Shown: positions 1 to 7,885, counted from the stretch's first letter. The stretch: 64,000 nucleotides of DNA from Acetivibrio cellulolyticus CD2 (GCF_000179595.2 NZ_JH556653.1:1237261-1301260), one strand, 5' to 3'. Program-made: numbers and translations. The notes: generated by a model from the sequence alone, not told the origin.

Positions 1-1
1 A

Positions 2-541
2 ACCCTAAAATACAAGGATGGGCAAATCATCACAGACATTAAAGTATCAAAGAAGGCATTTGGTCATGTTGATAATCAGATATTCCTTAAATTATGGCAG
101 TGGTGTGCCAGGAGACATCCAAGAAGGGGCAAGAAGTGGATAAAGAATAGATACTTCCATAGTATAGAGACAAGAAACTGGGTATTTGCAGCAAAGACCG
201 ACAAAGGATTGGTAAAGTTAAAAAGAGCTTCTGATACTAAAATATTAAGGCATGTAAAGATAAGAAAAGAAGCAAACCCTTATGATACAGAATGGAAATC
301 ATATTTTGAAGAAAGGGAAGGTTACAAACTCTTTGAAAGTATGAGCGGAAGAAATGCCTTAAGAAGAATGTGGAACAGACAAAAAGGATTATGCCCAATA
401 TGTGGCGAAAGAGTAGTTGAAAAAGGGACGTGGAGAATGCATAAGGACGAGCAAGCAAACAAGAAATACATAGTGCATTCAAAATGTCATAATAGCCTAC
501 ATGGTTATATACAAAACCCGATTGAGCTGGCTTACTCATAG
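2..541 (+). CDS. ltrA: Group II intron-encoded reverse transcriptase/maturase, C-terminal part (truncated by window start)
   Basis: The frame is open from the first bases of the window, so the N-terminal reverse-transcriptase domain lies outside. The visible 179 residues hold the maturase X-domain tail (basic and aromatic, with a QWCARRHP segment typical of group II maturases) and a C-terminal HNH-type endonuclease/zinc domain: CPICGE, a central MH, then HSKCHNSLH. Such proteins help the intron RNA fold and splice, and they nick and reverse-transcribe target DNA during retrohoming. The call is supported by an intron domain V hairpin 25 bases after the stop codon. No frameshift is seen in the visible part, so the element may be intact and active, but this cannot be judged without the 5' portion. 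Confidence 0.88.
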   Translation, partial: TLKYKDGQIITDIKVSKKAFGHVDNQIFLKLWQWCARRHPRRGKKWIKNRYFHSIETRNWVFAAKTDKGLVKLKRASDTKILRHVKIRKEANPYDTEWKSYFEEREGYKLFESMSGRNALRRMWNRQKGLCPICGERVVEKGTWRMHKDEQANKKYIVHSKCHNSLHGYIQNPIELAYS

Positions 542-565
542 AGTTGAGTAAGTTTACAAGTGCTT

Positions 566-640
566 GAGCCGTGTGAGGGGAAACTTTCACGCACGGTTCT
601 TAGGGGGGAAGGAGGCTGTAAAGTCTCTAACCTACCCGAC
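566..640 (+). mobile_element. 3' end of a group II intron (domains V and VI)
   Basis: Bases 566-599 fold as a canonical domain V: GAGCCGTGTGAGG, a GAAA-type loop region, then CTTTCACGCACGGTTC, which is the catalytic hairpin of group II introns. It is followed by a domain VI-like hairpin with a probable bulged branch-point A in CCTACCCGAC near 631-640, where the intron probably ends. The maturase stop codon is at 541, the usual spacing for an ORF carried in domain IV. The 5' part of the intron is outside the window. Confidence 0.85.
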
Positions 641-763
641 TGTAAGGATTAATTTATGCACCCATTATTATATATAATATAGATTATTATTATTTTATAT
701 TGTAAAATAACAACAGGATAATTAATATGTCAATTAAATTAGTAGCATTAAGGAGGTGAAACT

Positions 764-1117
764 ATGTTATTGATATGTTACCCAAAATGTACTACTTGCC
801 AAAAAGCACAAAAGTGGCTGGATTCTAATGGCATTAGTTACCACTTGCGAAATATTAAGACTGATAATCCAACTGCCGAAGAACTGAAATTGTGGTACAG
901 TCAAAGCAAACTTCCTCTGAAACGTTTTTGGAATACAAGTGGTATTCAATATAAAGCATCCGGCATAAAGGACAAGTTGCCTGCAATGACCGATGAGGAA
1001 CAACTGACCCTCCTTGCCACTGATGGGATGTTAGTCAAGCGACCTATTCTGGTTGACGAAAACTTTGTGCTTGTTGGTTTCAAGGTGGATGAATGGGAGA
1101 ATGTAGTTAAAAATTAA
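764..1117 (+). CDS. ArsC/Spx-family thioredoxin-fold protein (arsenate reductase-like)
   Basis: The 117-residue protein has the full-length fold of the ArsC/Spx/YusI family. It starts MLLICYPKCTTCQKA, with the family's CxxC at C9-C12 and the following helix, and it has the conserved RPILVD segment near residue 93 and a GF turn before the C-terminal helix. In this family the N-terminal cysteine acts either in glutaredoxin-coupled arsenate reduction or in redox control of RNA polymerase (Spx). The RPI(L) motif favours the ArsC/YffB branch, but the substrate cannot be assigned. The start is secure: AAGGAGGTG lies 8 bases before the ATG. It is a single-gene unit, following the intron and preceding a hairpin. 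No arsenic-resistance genes are nearby. Confidence 0.8.
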   Translation: MLLICYPKCTTCQKAQKWLDSNGISYHLRNIKTDNPTAEELKLWYSQSKLPLKRFWNTSGIQYKASGIKDKLPAMTDEEQLTLLATDGMLVKRPILVDENFVLVGFKVDEWENVVKN

Positions 1118-1143
1118 CTCAAAAAGCACATTACATAAAACAG

Positions 1144-1186
1144 ACTGACCCAAAAGTTGTAAAATCTTTATGGGTCAGTTATTATT
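1144..1186 (+). terminator. Probable terminator after the ArsC-like gene
   Basis: ACTGACCCA (1144-1152) pairs with TGGGTCAGT (1171-1179), extended by an AAAG/CTTT pairing, and is followed by TTATTATT. The T-tract is interrupted, so confidence is moderate. Confidence 0.45.
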
Positions 1187-1289
1187 AATTATTACAGAAG
1201 TGGTAACTATAAATTCATTCCCAGCCCCTCATAATTGCAAAAGAACACATTGATTTTTTATTGTAGATATTCTTATAATCCCCTTTTAA

Positions 1290-1451
1290 TTATAGATCCC
1301 AACTTTTCTTTGATACGATATCGTTTTCTTCAATAATCTTATTATCAATACAATATTGCTTTAATTCTTCATAGAAGACTGCATTGGTAGCCATTATATA
1401 TGGAAAAGAGATTACTGTAGCTAAAAGGAATGTTGCTAAAGAAAAAATAAT
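1290..1451 (-). pseudogene. Possible gene relic or small secreted peptide, unrecognised
   Basis: On the minus strand a 54-codon open stretch ends at a TAA (1290-1292). It reads like protein: a hydrophobic start (FSLATFLLATVISFPYIMA) followed by a charged segment (FYEELKQYC...NKIIEENDIVSKKSWDL). An in-frame stop lies immediately upstream and there is no AUG with a good ribosome-binding site, so it could be a decayed exported-protein gene or a small ORF with an unusual start. No family is recognised. The rest of the 457-base gap between the ArsC-like gene and the sigma factor holds a terminator and a promoter candidate. Confidence 0.25.
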
Positions 1452-1518
1452 TCACCCAAATTTTTAATACCTCACCTAGATATTATAGAAATCATTTTTA
1501 CTCAATACCGTTACCCCT

Positions 1519-1547
1519 TTGCATATTTAGTAGTATTATTATATAGA
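1519..1547 (+). promoter_or_regulatory. Candidate vegetative-type promoter for the ECF sigma gene
   Basis: TTGCAT (1519-1524), a 17-base spacer and TATAGA (1542-1547) lie about 28 bases before the sigma factor start. The match to the sigma-A consensus is moderate. ECF genes often also autoregulate, and no distinct ECF-type element was recognised. Confidence 0.35.
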
Positions 1548-1574
1548 AAGTCTATTTTGGGGGTGTTATTCTGA

Positions 1575-2129
1575 TTGAATAGCGATCATATACTGATTGA
1601 GGACACATTAAAAGGCAATACAGAATCCTTCACATTACTTATTAAAAAATATCAGCAGCCTATTTACAGCTTACTTTTTAAGATGACTCTATCAAAGGAA
1701 GATTCTGAAGAAATAATGCAGGATGTTTTTCTAAAAGCCTTTAACAATCTCTATAAATTTGATATTGAAAAGCCATTTTCCTCATGGATATACCGTATTG
1801 CATTAAACACTTTCAAAACTCACTATAGAAAGAATAAGAAAAACAAAAACCTTATTCCTGAAGAAGCTATCCCAGAATCGCTTTTGAGTTCCTACGAAAA
1901 CATAGAGGATTCTTATGAAATTAAAGAAGAGTACAAATATATTGTTCAGATTATAAACACCCTTAATTCCGATCAGAAAACAGCACTTATTCTTCGCCAT
2001 GTTCAAGGTTTTTCTAATAAGGAAGTTGGAGAAATAATGGGAATATCCGCAGAAGCTGTAAAAATGAAGGTTCAAAGAGCAAGAACAACAATCTGGAATA
2101 AAATAAAAAGCTTTGCAGGGGGAAAGTAA
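1575..2129 (+). CDS. ECF-type RNA polymerase sigma factor
   Basis: The 184-residue protein has region 2 at about residues 20-90 (FTLLIKKYQQPIYSL, then EEIMQDVFLKAF and the -10-recognition segment PFSSWIYRIALNTFKTHYRK) and region 4 at about 125-178 (LNSDQKTALILRHVQGFSNKEVGEIMGISAEAVKMKVQRAR, a helix-turn-helix for the -35 element). It lacks regions 1 and 3, as group 4 sigma factors do. The start is a TTG preceded by GGGGGTG. It overlaps by spacing with the downstream anti-sigma gene (1 base between stop and ATG), which marks translational coupling. Its target promoters are unknown. The pair converges on the dockerin GH9 gene, so a role in surface or cellulolytic gene control is possible but unproven. 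Confidence 0.9.
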   Translation: MNSDHILIEDTLKGNTESFTLLIKKYQQPIYSLLFKMTLSKEDSEEIMQDVFLKAFNNLYKFDIEKPFSSWIYRIALNTFKTHYRKNKKNKNLIPEEAIPESLLSSYENIEDSYEIKEEYKYIVQIINTLNSDQKTALILRHVQGFSNKEVGEIMGISAEAVKMKVQRARTTIWNKIKSFAGGK

Positions 2130-2130
2130 T

Positions 2131-2919
2131 ATGGATTGCATAAATATACCTGAAAATATTTCAAAATATATCGACAATATGCTTTCTGTTGAAGAATCTA
2201 AAAAGATAGAATCACATATGGAGAGCTGTACAGACTGCAAAAGATTTTATAATGCCATGTGTCTTACAAACAATTATATTAGTAAAGAAATTAAAGTCGA
2301 TGAATTCTTTTATACAAAAGTAGTTGATAAGCTTGATCCTCAAATGTACAGGAGAAACAAGACTACTTTCATTGCATTTAGGATTATAAACAAGCTTACT
2401 CCAGTGTTGAAACCCGCTTCTGTATTATTAGCAGTTTTTCTTTGCACAATTCTTGTTTTTCAATATGGAGGTTATATCACCGGACCTAAAACACGCATTG
2501 AAGGTGGAGATCAGATAGTTGTCACACCTATTGATTTAATATATCCACTTCCAATTCCCCTGATGTTTGAACTCCCATTAGGTTGGAAAAAAGTAGATCT
2601 GGGATATGTAATTAATATTTTTGATGAAGCCGGAAACGAAGTTGGAGCTATAGAAGAAAAATATGGGCTCCCAAATGACAGTGAAATACTTTCTGAAGAG
2701 ACCTTTGTGTCTAGCTTTAGTGGTAAGCATACAATTTATACTGTTCGTGTAAATTCACCTGCTTATTCAGATACGCAAGAAAGTTGTATTGAATACCATG
2801 TATTTCTACCATCTGGCGGTTACAATTTCAAGTATGATCTTTGGCTAAAAGATTCAGATAAAGCCCAAATGAAAGAAGTTTTAAAGAATATTCTTCAGGA
2901 GCTTTTATATGCCTCCTAG
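2131..2919 (+). CDS. Zinc-finger (zf-HC2) transmembrane anti-sigma factor
   Basis: The ATG at 2131 follows GGGGGAAAG at proper spacing, so it is preferred over the upstream in-frame TTG inside the sigma gene. The 262-residue protein begins with an anti-sigma zinc domain carrying H29-x3-C33-x2-C36 (HMESCTDC), expected to bind the sigma factor in the cytoplasm. A single membrane helix follows at about residues 93-113 (ASVLLAVFLCTILVFQYGGY), then an extracytoplasmic domain of about 145 residues that I do not recognise. That domain has WKKVDLGYVINIFDEAGNEVG and a hydrophobic beta pattern, and may be the signal sensor. Translationally coupled to the sigma gene. Release by regulated proteolysis is the usual mechanism for this class, and no protease gene is adjacent. 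Confidence 0.85.
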   Translation: MDCINIPENISKYIDNMLSVEESKKIESHMESCTDCKRFYNAMCLTNNYISKEIKVDEFFYTKVVDKLDPQMYRRNKTTFIAFRIINKLTPVLKPASVLLAVFLCTILVFQYGGYITGPKTRIEGGDQIVVTPIDLIYPLPIPLMFELPLGWKKVDLGYVINIFDEAGNEVGAIEEKYGLPNDSEILSEETFVSSFSGKHTIYTVRVNSPAYSDTQESCIEYHVFLPSGGYNFKYDLWLKDSDKAQMKEVLKNILQELLYAS

Positions 2920-2982
2920 TGTCTATTTCATATCTACATATAAAATGCTAACAAACTCAAAAACAAAACAGTAATTTTGTGC

Positions 2983-3020
2983 ACAAAGAAAAAAGCCGGG
3001 CAGTTGATATGCTCCCGGCA
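2983..3020 (-). terminator. Rho-independent terminator of the GH9 gene
   Basis: On the minus strand, GCCGGG/CCCGGC arms (3014-3019 and 2995-3000) with a 13-base loop are followed by TTTTTTC. It lies about 90 bases after the GH9 stop. It has no T-tract in the plus orientation, so it does not obviously end the sigma/anti-sigma operon. Confidence 0.75.
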
Positions 3021-3110
3021 GATTAGCTATGGTTCATTTATTAAACTTGCTTTAACACTAATTAATTATTTTATTTATTTCAAGTCAAAATTCCCCTGAG
3101 GCTAATTTTG

Positions 3111-4733
3111 CTAGACTTTATATGGCAACGGGCTAAATTTCCCAAGCAAATATCCTCTAAAAATTCCAAAGTCAATCGAGTTTACCTGTCCATCATCATT
3201 AAGATCGGCAGCTGACATATTTACATTTGTAGTAGGAATGCCAAGTAAAACTTGCCTTAATAATGCAAAGTCGATAGAATTTACTTTATCATTATTATCT
3301 AGATCCCCATATGTAAATGATGGATTTGTAGATGTAGGTGTAGGTGATGGAGTAACTGGTGTATTAGTATTCTGTGGAATATCTCCGAAGTATTGAACCA
3401 TACCCGCTAAAGCACCAACTAAACCTGCATTATAGTCTATTCCAACTTCAGAACACGTATATTTGTCTGTCAAATCAGTATATGAATCGCCACTATCTGG
3501 ACCACCAACCAGCGCACCAGTTAAAACATTCTTCGCTGGATTCTTCCAATCATTCCAACCTACATATCCGCTAGCTGCTCTGTGATGTGGGTGTTTTGGA
3601 TAATTGGATCCAAATCCGATTATATAAGACATGTTGGCCGGATTGTTACCCAAAATATAATCCATTTGTGACTTAGCAAAGGTCTTAGCCGAATCATCCT
3701 TGTATAACTTGTAGTATACCATCGAAAGCAAACACTCAGCCGAAGTATATCTTAACGTACCCCAGGAATCGAGTATTTTCAATCCACCACCTGATGTAGT
3801 AACACTGTTCTTCCAAAATGACAAGCTGGAGGATAGGGCATCCTTATATTTGGACTCTCCGGTTACTTCAGCTCCTACTGCTGCTACAGCAAGCTTCATA
3901 TCATTCCAGCAAATTGTCCAGTTTGTAGCAGGTATAGGTACCCATGTATTAACATCATTTAAGTATGAATTGTCTTTTTCTATAGCATACAGCCACATTG
4001 CAGCCCATGCCATATCATCTTTCCAATCACTTGATGTGTAAAACGCATCTGCACTGCAAAGTCCAGGGTTATTTTTACCAAGTGCATACAGTTCTTTGGC
4101 ATATGTAAGACACTTGTCTGCATATGTTGAATCAATACTCTTGTAATTTAAGTACATAAGTGATAGAGCACCACTATATAACCCGCATACATCAGCAGCT
4201 CCTTGTCCCGAACCCATATAACGCGTTAATGATCTTGAACCTGTTTGTTGTTCCGGTGGACCCCAATATTCATGATCGGAAGGATCACCAACGTGGTAAT
4301 AATATTTTGTGGCACTTACACGACATCTCATAAAATAATCTGTAAAATACTTGAGTGTGGATAACATCTTATTAGTGTTTCCCGATGCATCAAAAGCACC
4401 TTTAAACTCATACAGTGACCAGCCAAGAATTGAAGCAGCGTACCCGTTTGTTATACCGAATTTGATATGGTCACCACAATCATGAAAGCCCCCTGTAAGA
4501 TCAACTCCAACGTTACTTCCATCGGTGGTATGACATGCACCCCTCCAACTGAATACATTGTCAGCTGCTACATCTTTTCCGCACTTGTTAGCATCATAAA
4601 ACCAAATCGAATCCTTTAATGCTTCAGAATAACTCGAACTGGATATGCTTGCAGCTGATGCGTTGAAAACTGGAACAATAGCGGTTGTGAGTGACATCAC
4701 AGCCACCATAAAAATTGAACATAATTTTTTCAT
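3111..4733 (-). CDS. Cellulosomal GH9 endoglucanase with C-terminal type I dockerin
   Basis: The 540-residue secreted enzyme is predicted to hydrolyse beta-1,4-glucan. A signal peptide spans 1-28 (ends NASAA). The GH9 catalytic domain covers about 33-452: nucleophile-side motif GGFHDCGDHIKFG (D85, D88), PHHR at 382-385, and the active-site signature with D420 and proton donor E429 before DYNAGLVGALA. A Pro/Thr linker (458-472) leads to a dockerin at about 475-532 with two calcium-binding repeats (DLDNNDKVNSIDFALLR and DLNDDGQVNSIDFGIFR). There is no CBM3c and no Ig-like domain, so the layout resembles the simple GH9-dockerin enzymes (C. cellulolyticum Cel9M, C. thermocellum CelT). The start ATG at 4733 has GGGGAGGAG 11 bases upstream; the longer frame would place that site inside the coding region. 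Single gene with its own promoter, operator-like repeat and terminator. Confidence 0.95.
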   Translation of the reverse strand: MKKLCSIFMVAVMSLTTAIVPVFNASAASISSSSYSEALKDSIWFYDANKCGKDVAADNVFSWRGACHTTDGSNVGVDLTGGFHDCGDHIKFGITNGYAASILGWSLYEFKGAFDASGNTNKMLSTLKYFTDYFMRCRVSATKYYYHVGDPSDHEYWGPPEQQTGSRSLTRYMGSGQGAADVCGLYSGALSLMYLNYKSIDSTYADKCLTYAKELYALGKNNPGLCSADAFYTSSDWKDDMAWAAMWLYAIEKDNSYLNDVNTWVPIPATNWTICWNDMKLAVAAVGAEVTGESKYKDALSSSLSFWKNSVTTSGGGLKILDSWGTLRYTSAECLLSMVYYKLYKDDSAKTFAKSQMDYILGNNPANMSYIIGFGSNYPKHPHHRAASGYVGWNDWKNPAKNVLTGALVGGPDSGDSYTDLTDKYTCSEVGIDYNAGLVGALAGMVQYFGDIPQNTNTPVTPSPTPTSTNPSFTYGDLDNNDKVNSIDFALLRQVLLGIPTTNVNMSAADLNDDGQVNSIDFGIFRGYLLGKFSPLPYKV

Positions 4734-4757
4734 TTTTACTAATCTCCTCCCCATTTG

Positions 4758-4776
4758 TTTGTAAATCGATTACAAA
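4758..4776 (-). promoter_or_regulatory. Operator-like inverted repeat in the GH9 leader
   Basis: TTTGTAA-N5-TTACAAA is a perfect 7-bp inverted repeat centred about 34 bases before the GH9 start and downstream of the candidate promoter. Its position suits a repressor roadblock, for example of LacI type. The regulator is unknown. Confidence 0.5.
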
Positions 4777-4819
4777 AAATTTTCCTATCTATTTTGATAA
4801 GAAATTTTTTATCTATAGA

Positions 4820-4848
4820 ATAATAATACTATATTATTTACCAATCAA
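4820..4848 (-). promoter_or_regulatory. Candidate sigma-A promoter of the GH9 gene
   Basis: On the minus strand TTGATT (4848-4843), a 17-base spacer and TATTAT (4825-4820) lie about 90 bases before the GH9 start. The region is very AT-rich, so chance matches are likely, but spacing and both hexamers fit. Confidence 0.45.
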
Positions 4849-4939
4849 CAACCTTAAATTGTAGGCATCCAATAAAAATTCATATTCTGTTTGTGTTTCC
4901 TAATTAGCCCATAAATCCTTTGGAAATTAGAGTAAATTA

Positions 4940-4968
4940 TTGAATTTTTCTTTTATATACTATATATT
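4940..4968 (+). promoter_or_regulatory. Candidate sigma-A promoter of the acyltransferase gene
   Basis: TTGAAT (4940-4945), a 17-base spacer and TATATT (4963-4968) lie 57 bases before the ATG. The GH9 and acyltransferase genes are thus divergently transcribed from a 292-base AT-rich gap. Confidence 0.45.
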
Positions 4969-5025
4969 ATTTATATTGTAAAACAACCAGCATATGTCAA
5001 TTCCTACTAAAGTAAAGGAGTCATT

Positions 5026-6111
5026 ATGAGCAAAAGATATACAGAGTTTGATTTTATAAGAGTTTTTGCCGCTTTATCCGTTATTGCAATCCATATCACT
5101 TCAGTTTACGTTTACCAGAACAAGTATGCACTTTTTATAAACCAATTTTCAAGGTATTCCGTTCCACTATTCATTTTGTTGTCAGGATTACTTCTTTATC
5201 TTTCACACAAGGGTAAGGAATTGAAAATAATGAACTTTTACCAGAAACGTCTAAATAAAGTTTTTATTCCTTTCGTCTTCTGGACATTGTTTTATTTGTT
5301 GTTATCCAATTTCAACGCTATAAAAACAGGTCAAGCAACTATTCAAAGCTTTCTTATACTTTTTACAAAAGGCCTGATATATGGCAATGGACATGCTCAT
5401 CTTTATTTTATTACCATAATAGTCCAACTGTATTTGCTTTACCCTGCACTAAATTATATGATCAACAAATGGGAACGCCTTACATTGTGCATTTCACTTT
5501 TAATCACTAGTATTTATCAAACTGGAATATATTTATCAATGCTGGGTAAAATTAAACTCCCATGGTCCCCGTTACCATATTATGAGTTTGTACCGACATG
5601 GTTATTTTTCTTTATATTCGGTATGTTCGTAGCAAAAAACATATCAAAATTTACCGACTTTATTAGTAATAAAACTGTACTTCTGGGAGTAATGTGGATT
5701 TCAAGCCTGATATTGCTGCTCGTGGACTGTAAATTAACAAATATTTTCGAAAGTGTACGACCTAGTGTGCTTCTTTACTGCATACTAACATTCTTTTTCA
5801 TATACAGCATATTAACAAATATAAAAATACATTCAGCTAAAATCCATACCTTGATTGGCTGGCTTTCTTCCCAATCATTTTTGATCTATTTCAGTCATCT
5901 CTTCTTTATGAAAGTTGCAGGCTATACGCTTAGAAAACTTGGTTTAACAGCAGTAGTAACAGGAACCCCATATTTAGTTTTGCTTTTCCTGGAAACACTA
6001 TTATTAACTTTAATCTTTGCATTAATTGTAGGAGTAACTCCAATTGCTCCATTTATTGGAGGTTTCAAGAACAAAATCAATTTTAACAGTTCTAGGTCTA
6101 TAAGCAAATAA
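5026..6111 (+). CDS. Acyltransferase family 3 membrane protein (O-acetyltransferase-like)
   Basis: The 361-residue protein has about ten hydrophobic helices. Its N-terminus is typical of the acyltransferase-3 family: FDFIRVFAALSVIAIHIT, with the catalytic-type histidine at residue 23, and RYSVPLFILLSGLLLY. A conserved FYQKRLNKVFIPFVFW segment follows the second helix, then GHAHLYFITIIVQLYLLYP. Proteins of this family move acetyl or other acyl groups across the membrane onto exopolysaccharide, peptidoglycan or secondary wall polymers. There is no C-terminal SGNH domain, which argues against an OatA-type enzyme. The acceptor is unknown. The start is supported by AAAGGAG 7 bases before the ATG. 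It is probably monocistronic. Confidence 0.88.
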   Translation: MSKRYTEFDFIRVFAALSVIAIHITSVYVYQNKYALFINQFSRYSVPLFILLSGLLLYLSHKGKELKIMNFYQKRLNKVFIPFVFWTLFYLLLSNFNAIKTGQATIQSFLILFTKGLIYGNGHAHLYFITIIVQLYLLYPALNYMINKWERLTLCISLLITSIYQTGIYLSMLGKIKLPWSPLPYYEFVPTWLFFFIFGMFVAKNISKFTDFISNKTVLLGVMWISSLILLLVDCKLTNIFESVRPSVLLYCILTFFFIYSILTNIKIHSAKIHTLIGWLSSQSFLIYFSHLFFMKVAGYTLRKLGLTAVVTGTPYLVLLFLETLLLTLIFALIVGVTPIAPFIGGFKNKINFNSSRSISK

Positions 6112-6162
6112 GAAGTACATTATTATTCACATTTAAATTTCATTGTTTTCACGCATAGCATC

Positions 6163-6184
6163 GGGGGGGCCATCTCCCTTTTTT
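6163..6184 (+). terminator. Weak terminator after the acyltransferase
   Basis: A G-run paired with CTCCC around a CCAT loop is followed by six Ts, about 55 bases after the stop codon. The stem is only about 5 bp. Confidence 0.35.
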
Positions 6185-6256
6185 GCTCTACATTCTATTC
6201 TATTTTAATATAACCATTATTTCATTTCATACCTTTTGTCCTAAAATCACAACAAA

Positions 6257-6287
6257 CTAAAAAACGCTTATCCTTACGGATAAGCGT
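6257..6287 (-). terminator. Terminator of the tRNA pair
   Basis: A perfect 10-bp stem ACGCTTATCC/GGATAAGCGT (6264-6273 and 6278-6287) with a 4-base loop is followed on the minus strand by a run of six Ts. It lies 10 bases after the mature 3' end of tRNA-fMet. Confidence 0.9.
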
Positions 6288-6296
6288 GATAAATCT

Positions 6297-6373
<77 letters not shown>

Positions 6374-6379
6374 ATATAT

Positions 6380-6468
6380 TGGTGCCGAAGACCGGAATCG
6401 AACCGGTACGGGAGGTAAGTCCCGCAGGATTTTAAGTCCTGTGCGTCTGCCAGTTCCGCCACTTCGGC
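6380..6468 (-). tRNA. tRNA-Leu (TAA)
   Basis: The 89-base class II tRNA has acceptor stem GCCGAAG/CTTCGGC, anticodon TAA in loop CTTAAAA, a long variable arm (GCGGGACTTACCTCCCGT) and T-arm GGTTCGATTCC. The CCA is encoded at 6380-6382. Only 6 bases separate it from tRNA-fMet. Confidence 0.95.
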
Positions 6469-6796
6469 ATCTATATGTCACTCAATCAAGCGACTTACTT
6501 ATTATAATACATGTTGTTTCTCATGTCAACAATTATTTGCTGGTAATTTTACGAAAATTTATTGCTGCTACAATACTATATGAAAATCCCACTTAATAAG
6601 TGCACATTTTTAAAACCAAAAGATATGTTAAAGGAAAAAACGATTTCTGTCAAGTGACAAAAACCGTTTTCTATATATAAAATAAAATTTACACATTAAC
6701 CTAAGCTACTACACAACTATAGCAACTTAATCTAAAAGACTATTATATTTGAAACACCATTAAAATAATCTGAGAACATAAACTGCTCGACAGAGA
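6469..6796 (-). other. 328-base gap between yabR and the tRNAs
   Basis: AT-rich. It holds the yabR terminator (6634-6670) and presumably the tRNA promoter nearer 6480-6560. No ORF of interest was seen. Confidence 0.5.
6634..6670 (-). terminator. Terminator downstream of yabR
   Basis: On the minus strand, AAACGGTTTTTGTCA pairs with TGACAGAAATCGTTT (15 positions including two G-T wobbles) around a 2-base centre and runs into TTTTTT. It ends the divIC-yabR end of the conserved block. Confidence 0.8.
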
Positions 6797-7228
6797 TTAG
6801 TATTGAGCAGATCTCTTATATCCGCCTCCACCTCTTTTAGATTCGAAATTCTTTTTCAAGTCATGAAGTTTCTCGTCGCTGTCTTTCATAAATTTAGAAA
6901 GGCGATCTTCAAATGACAAATTTCCACAATTTCCAGAATTTCCGCTATTCCAGTCAATCTCTGCAGGTTTACTAGATTTTACAACGGGTTTTGGATCTAA
7001 AGCCTTCTTAATGGATAAGCTTATCTTTCCATTTTTGTCCACAGAAATGATTTTAACTTTTACAACTTGGTTTTCATTAAGATGTGCTTTAATGTCTTTA
7101 ACATACTCTTCGGCAACTTCTGAGATGTGAACCAATCCGGTCTGGCCATTAGAAAGTTGAACGAAAGCTCCAAAATTGGTAATGCCAGAAACCTTTCCCT
7201 CAACGATTTTACCTACTTCAACGAGCAT
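6797..7228 (-). CDS. yabR: S1-domain RNA-binding protein (YabR/GSP13-like)
   Basis: The 143-residue protein has one S1 OB-fold at residues 1-72: VGKIVEGKVSGITNFGAFVQL, GLVHISEVAEEYV, and VKVKIISVDKNGKISLSIK, all standard S1 landmarks. A low-complexity tail follows (NSGNSGNCGN, then a basic FESKRGGGGYKRSAQY end). Related B. subtilis proteins bind RNA or ribosomes; the precise role here is not known. The gene follows divIC and precedes tRNAs, the same order as divIC-yabR-tRNA in B. subtilis. The start ATG is preceded by AGGAGGA. Confidence 0.9.
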   Translation of the reverse strand: MLVEVGKIVEGKVSGITNFGAFVQLSNGQTGLVHISEVAEEYVKDIKAHLNENQVVKVKIISVDKNGKISLSIKKALDPKPVVKSSKPAEIDWNSGNSGNCGNLSFEDRLSKFMKDSDEKLHDLKKNFESKRGGGGYKRSAQY

Positions 7229-7344
7229 AAATTTAATAATCCTCCTGATTATATAAAGTAATATGATTATATAACATATGCCGTTCTAAGTCAAGTATCA
7301 ACCCAAATTGAGCATAAAAACAAAAGACATTTATGATAATAAAC

Positions 7345-7623
7345 TTATTTGTTATTGTCAACAAAAACCCGTTCTCCATGCTTAACCATACCAAGCATAT
7401 CTCTTGCTATCTTTTCAACACTTTCATTAGAATTAATCTCTTCACTCTGTTTTTTAAGTCTTGCGTTATTCTCTTCCTCTGCCTGAATTTTAGAATCAAT
7501 TCCGTCTATTTGAGCCTGTTTTGCATAAAGAACACCCTGTTGATTTACCAATAGATAAATCAAATATGCAAGGGCAGCAAAAAAAACTATTGTTCCAAAT
7601 TTAGACTTTTTTCTTTTGTTCAT
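7345..7623 (-). CDS. divIC: Cell-division protein DivIC/FtsB family
   Basis: The 92-residue bitopic membrane protein has a short basic cytoplasmic tail (MNKRKKSKFG), one membrane helix (about residues 11-27), a coiled coil (about 32-65, QAQIDGIDSKIQAEEENNARLKKQSEEI) and a family-typical end ARDMLGMVKHGERVFV. With FtsL and DivIB it forms the divisome subcomplex that activates septal wall synthesis. The ATG at 7623 has GGGAGAG at good spacing; the longer frame adds ten residues without a site. It lies between yabQ and yabR, as in B. subtilis. Confidence 0.9.
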   Translation of the reverse strand: MNKRKKSKFGTIVFFAALAYLIYLLVNQQGVLYAKQAQIDGIDSKIQAEEENNARLKKQSEEINSNESVEKIARDMLGMVKHGERVFVDNNK

Positions 7624-7885
7624 AAAGCTACTCTCCCTCAACACTAAAAGCACAGTTTATATTTATTCTTCTAAAAAGTATGTTTGGGTCAGACCTTTTT
7701 AGAGTATATGTCGTCTATTTATCTCAATGGAACTTGCTTTTTTGCGCAAGCACCGTTGAAATATGCATATAATATTATTTATTCTACGGAGTTTAGGAAA
7801 ATCCTCCTATATTTTTTCAATTATTCTTTTTATTTTGCTATTGTAAAGTACATTTATCTGTTTATACGTGCCTATTAGCAGAATA

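Noticed and set aside
2985-3020. Hairpin as terminator for the ECF sigma/anti-sigma operon
   Set aside because: In the plus orientation it is followed by AGATTAGC, not Ts. The T-run is on the minus side, so it was assigned to the GH9 gene.
3374-4041. Plus-strand ORFs opposite the GH9 gene
   Set aside because: No ribosome-binding sites and composition expected of antisense of a coding gene.
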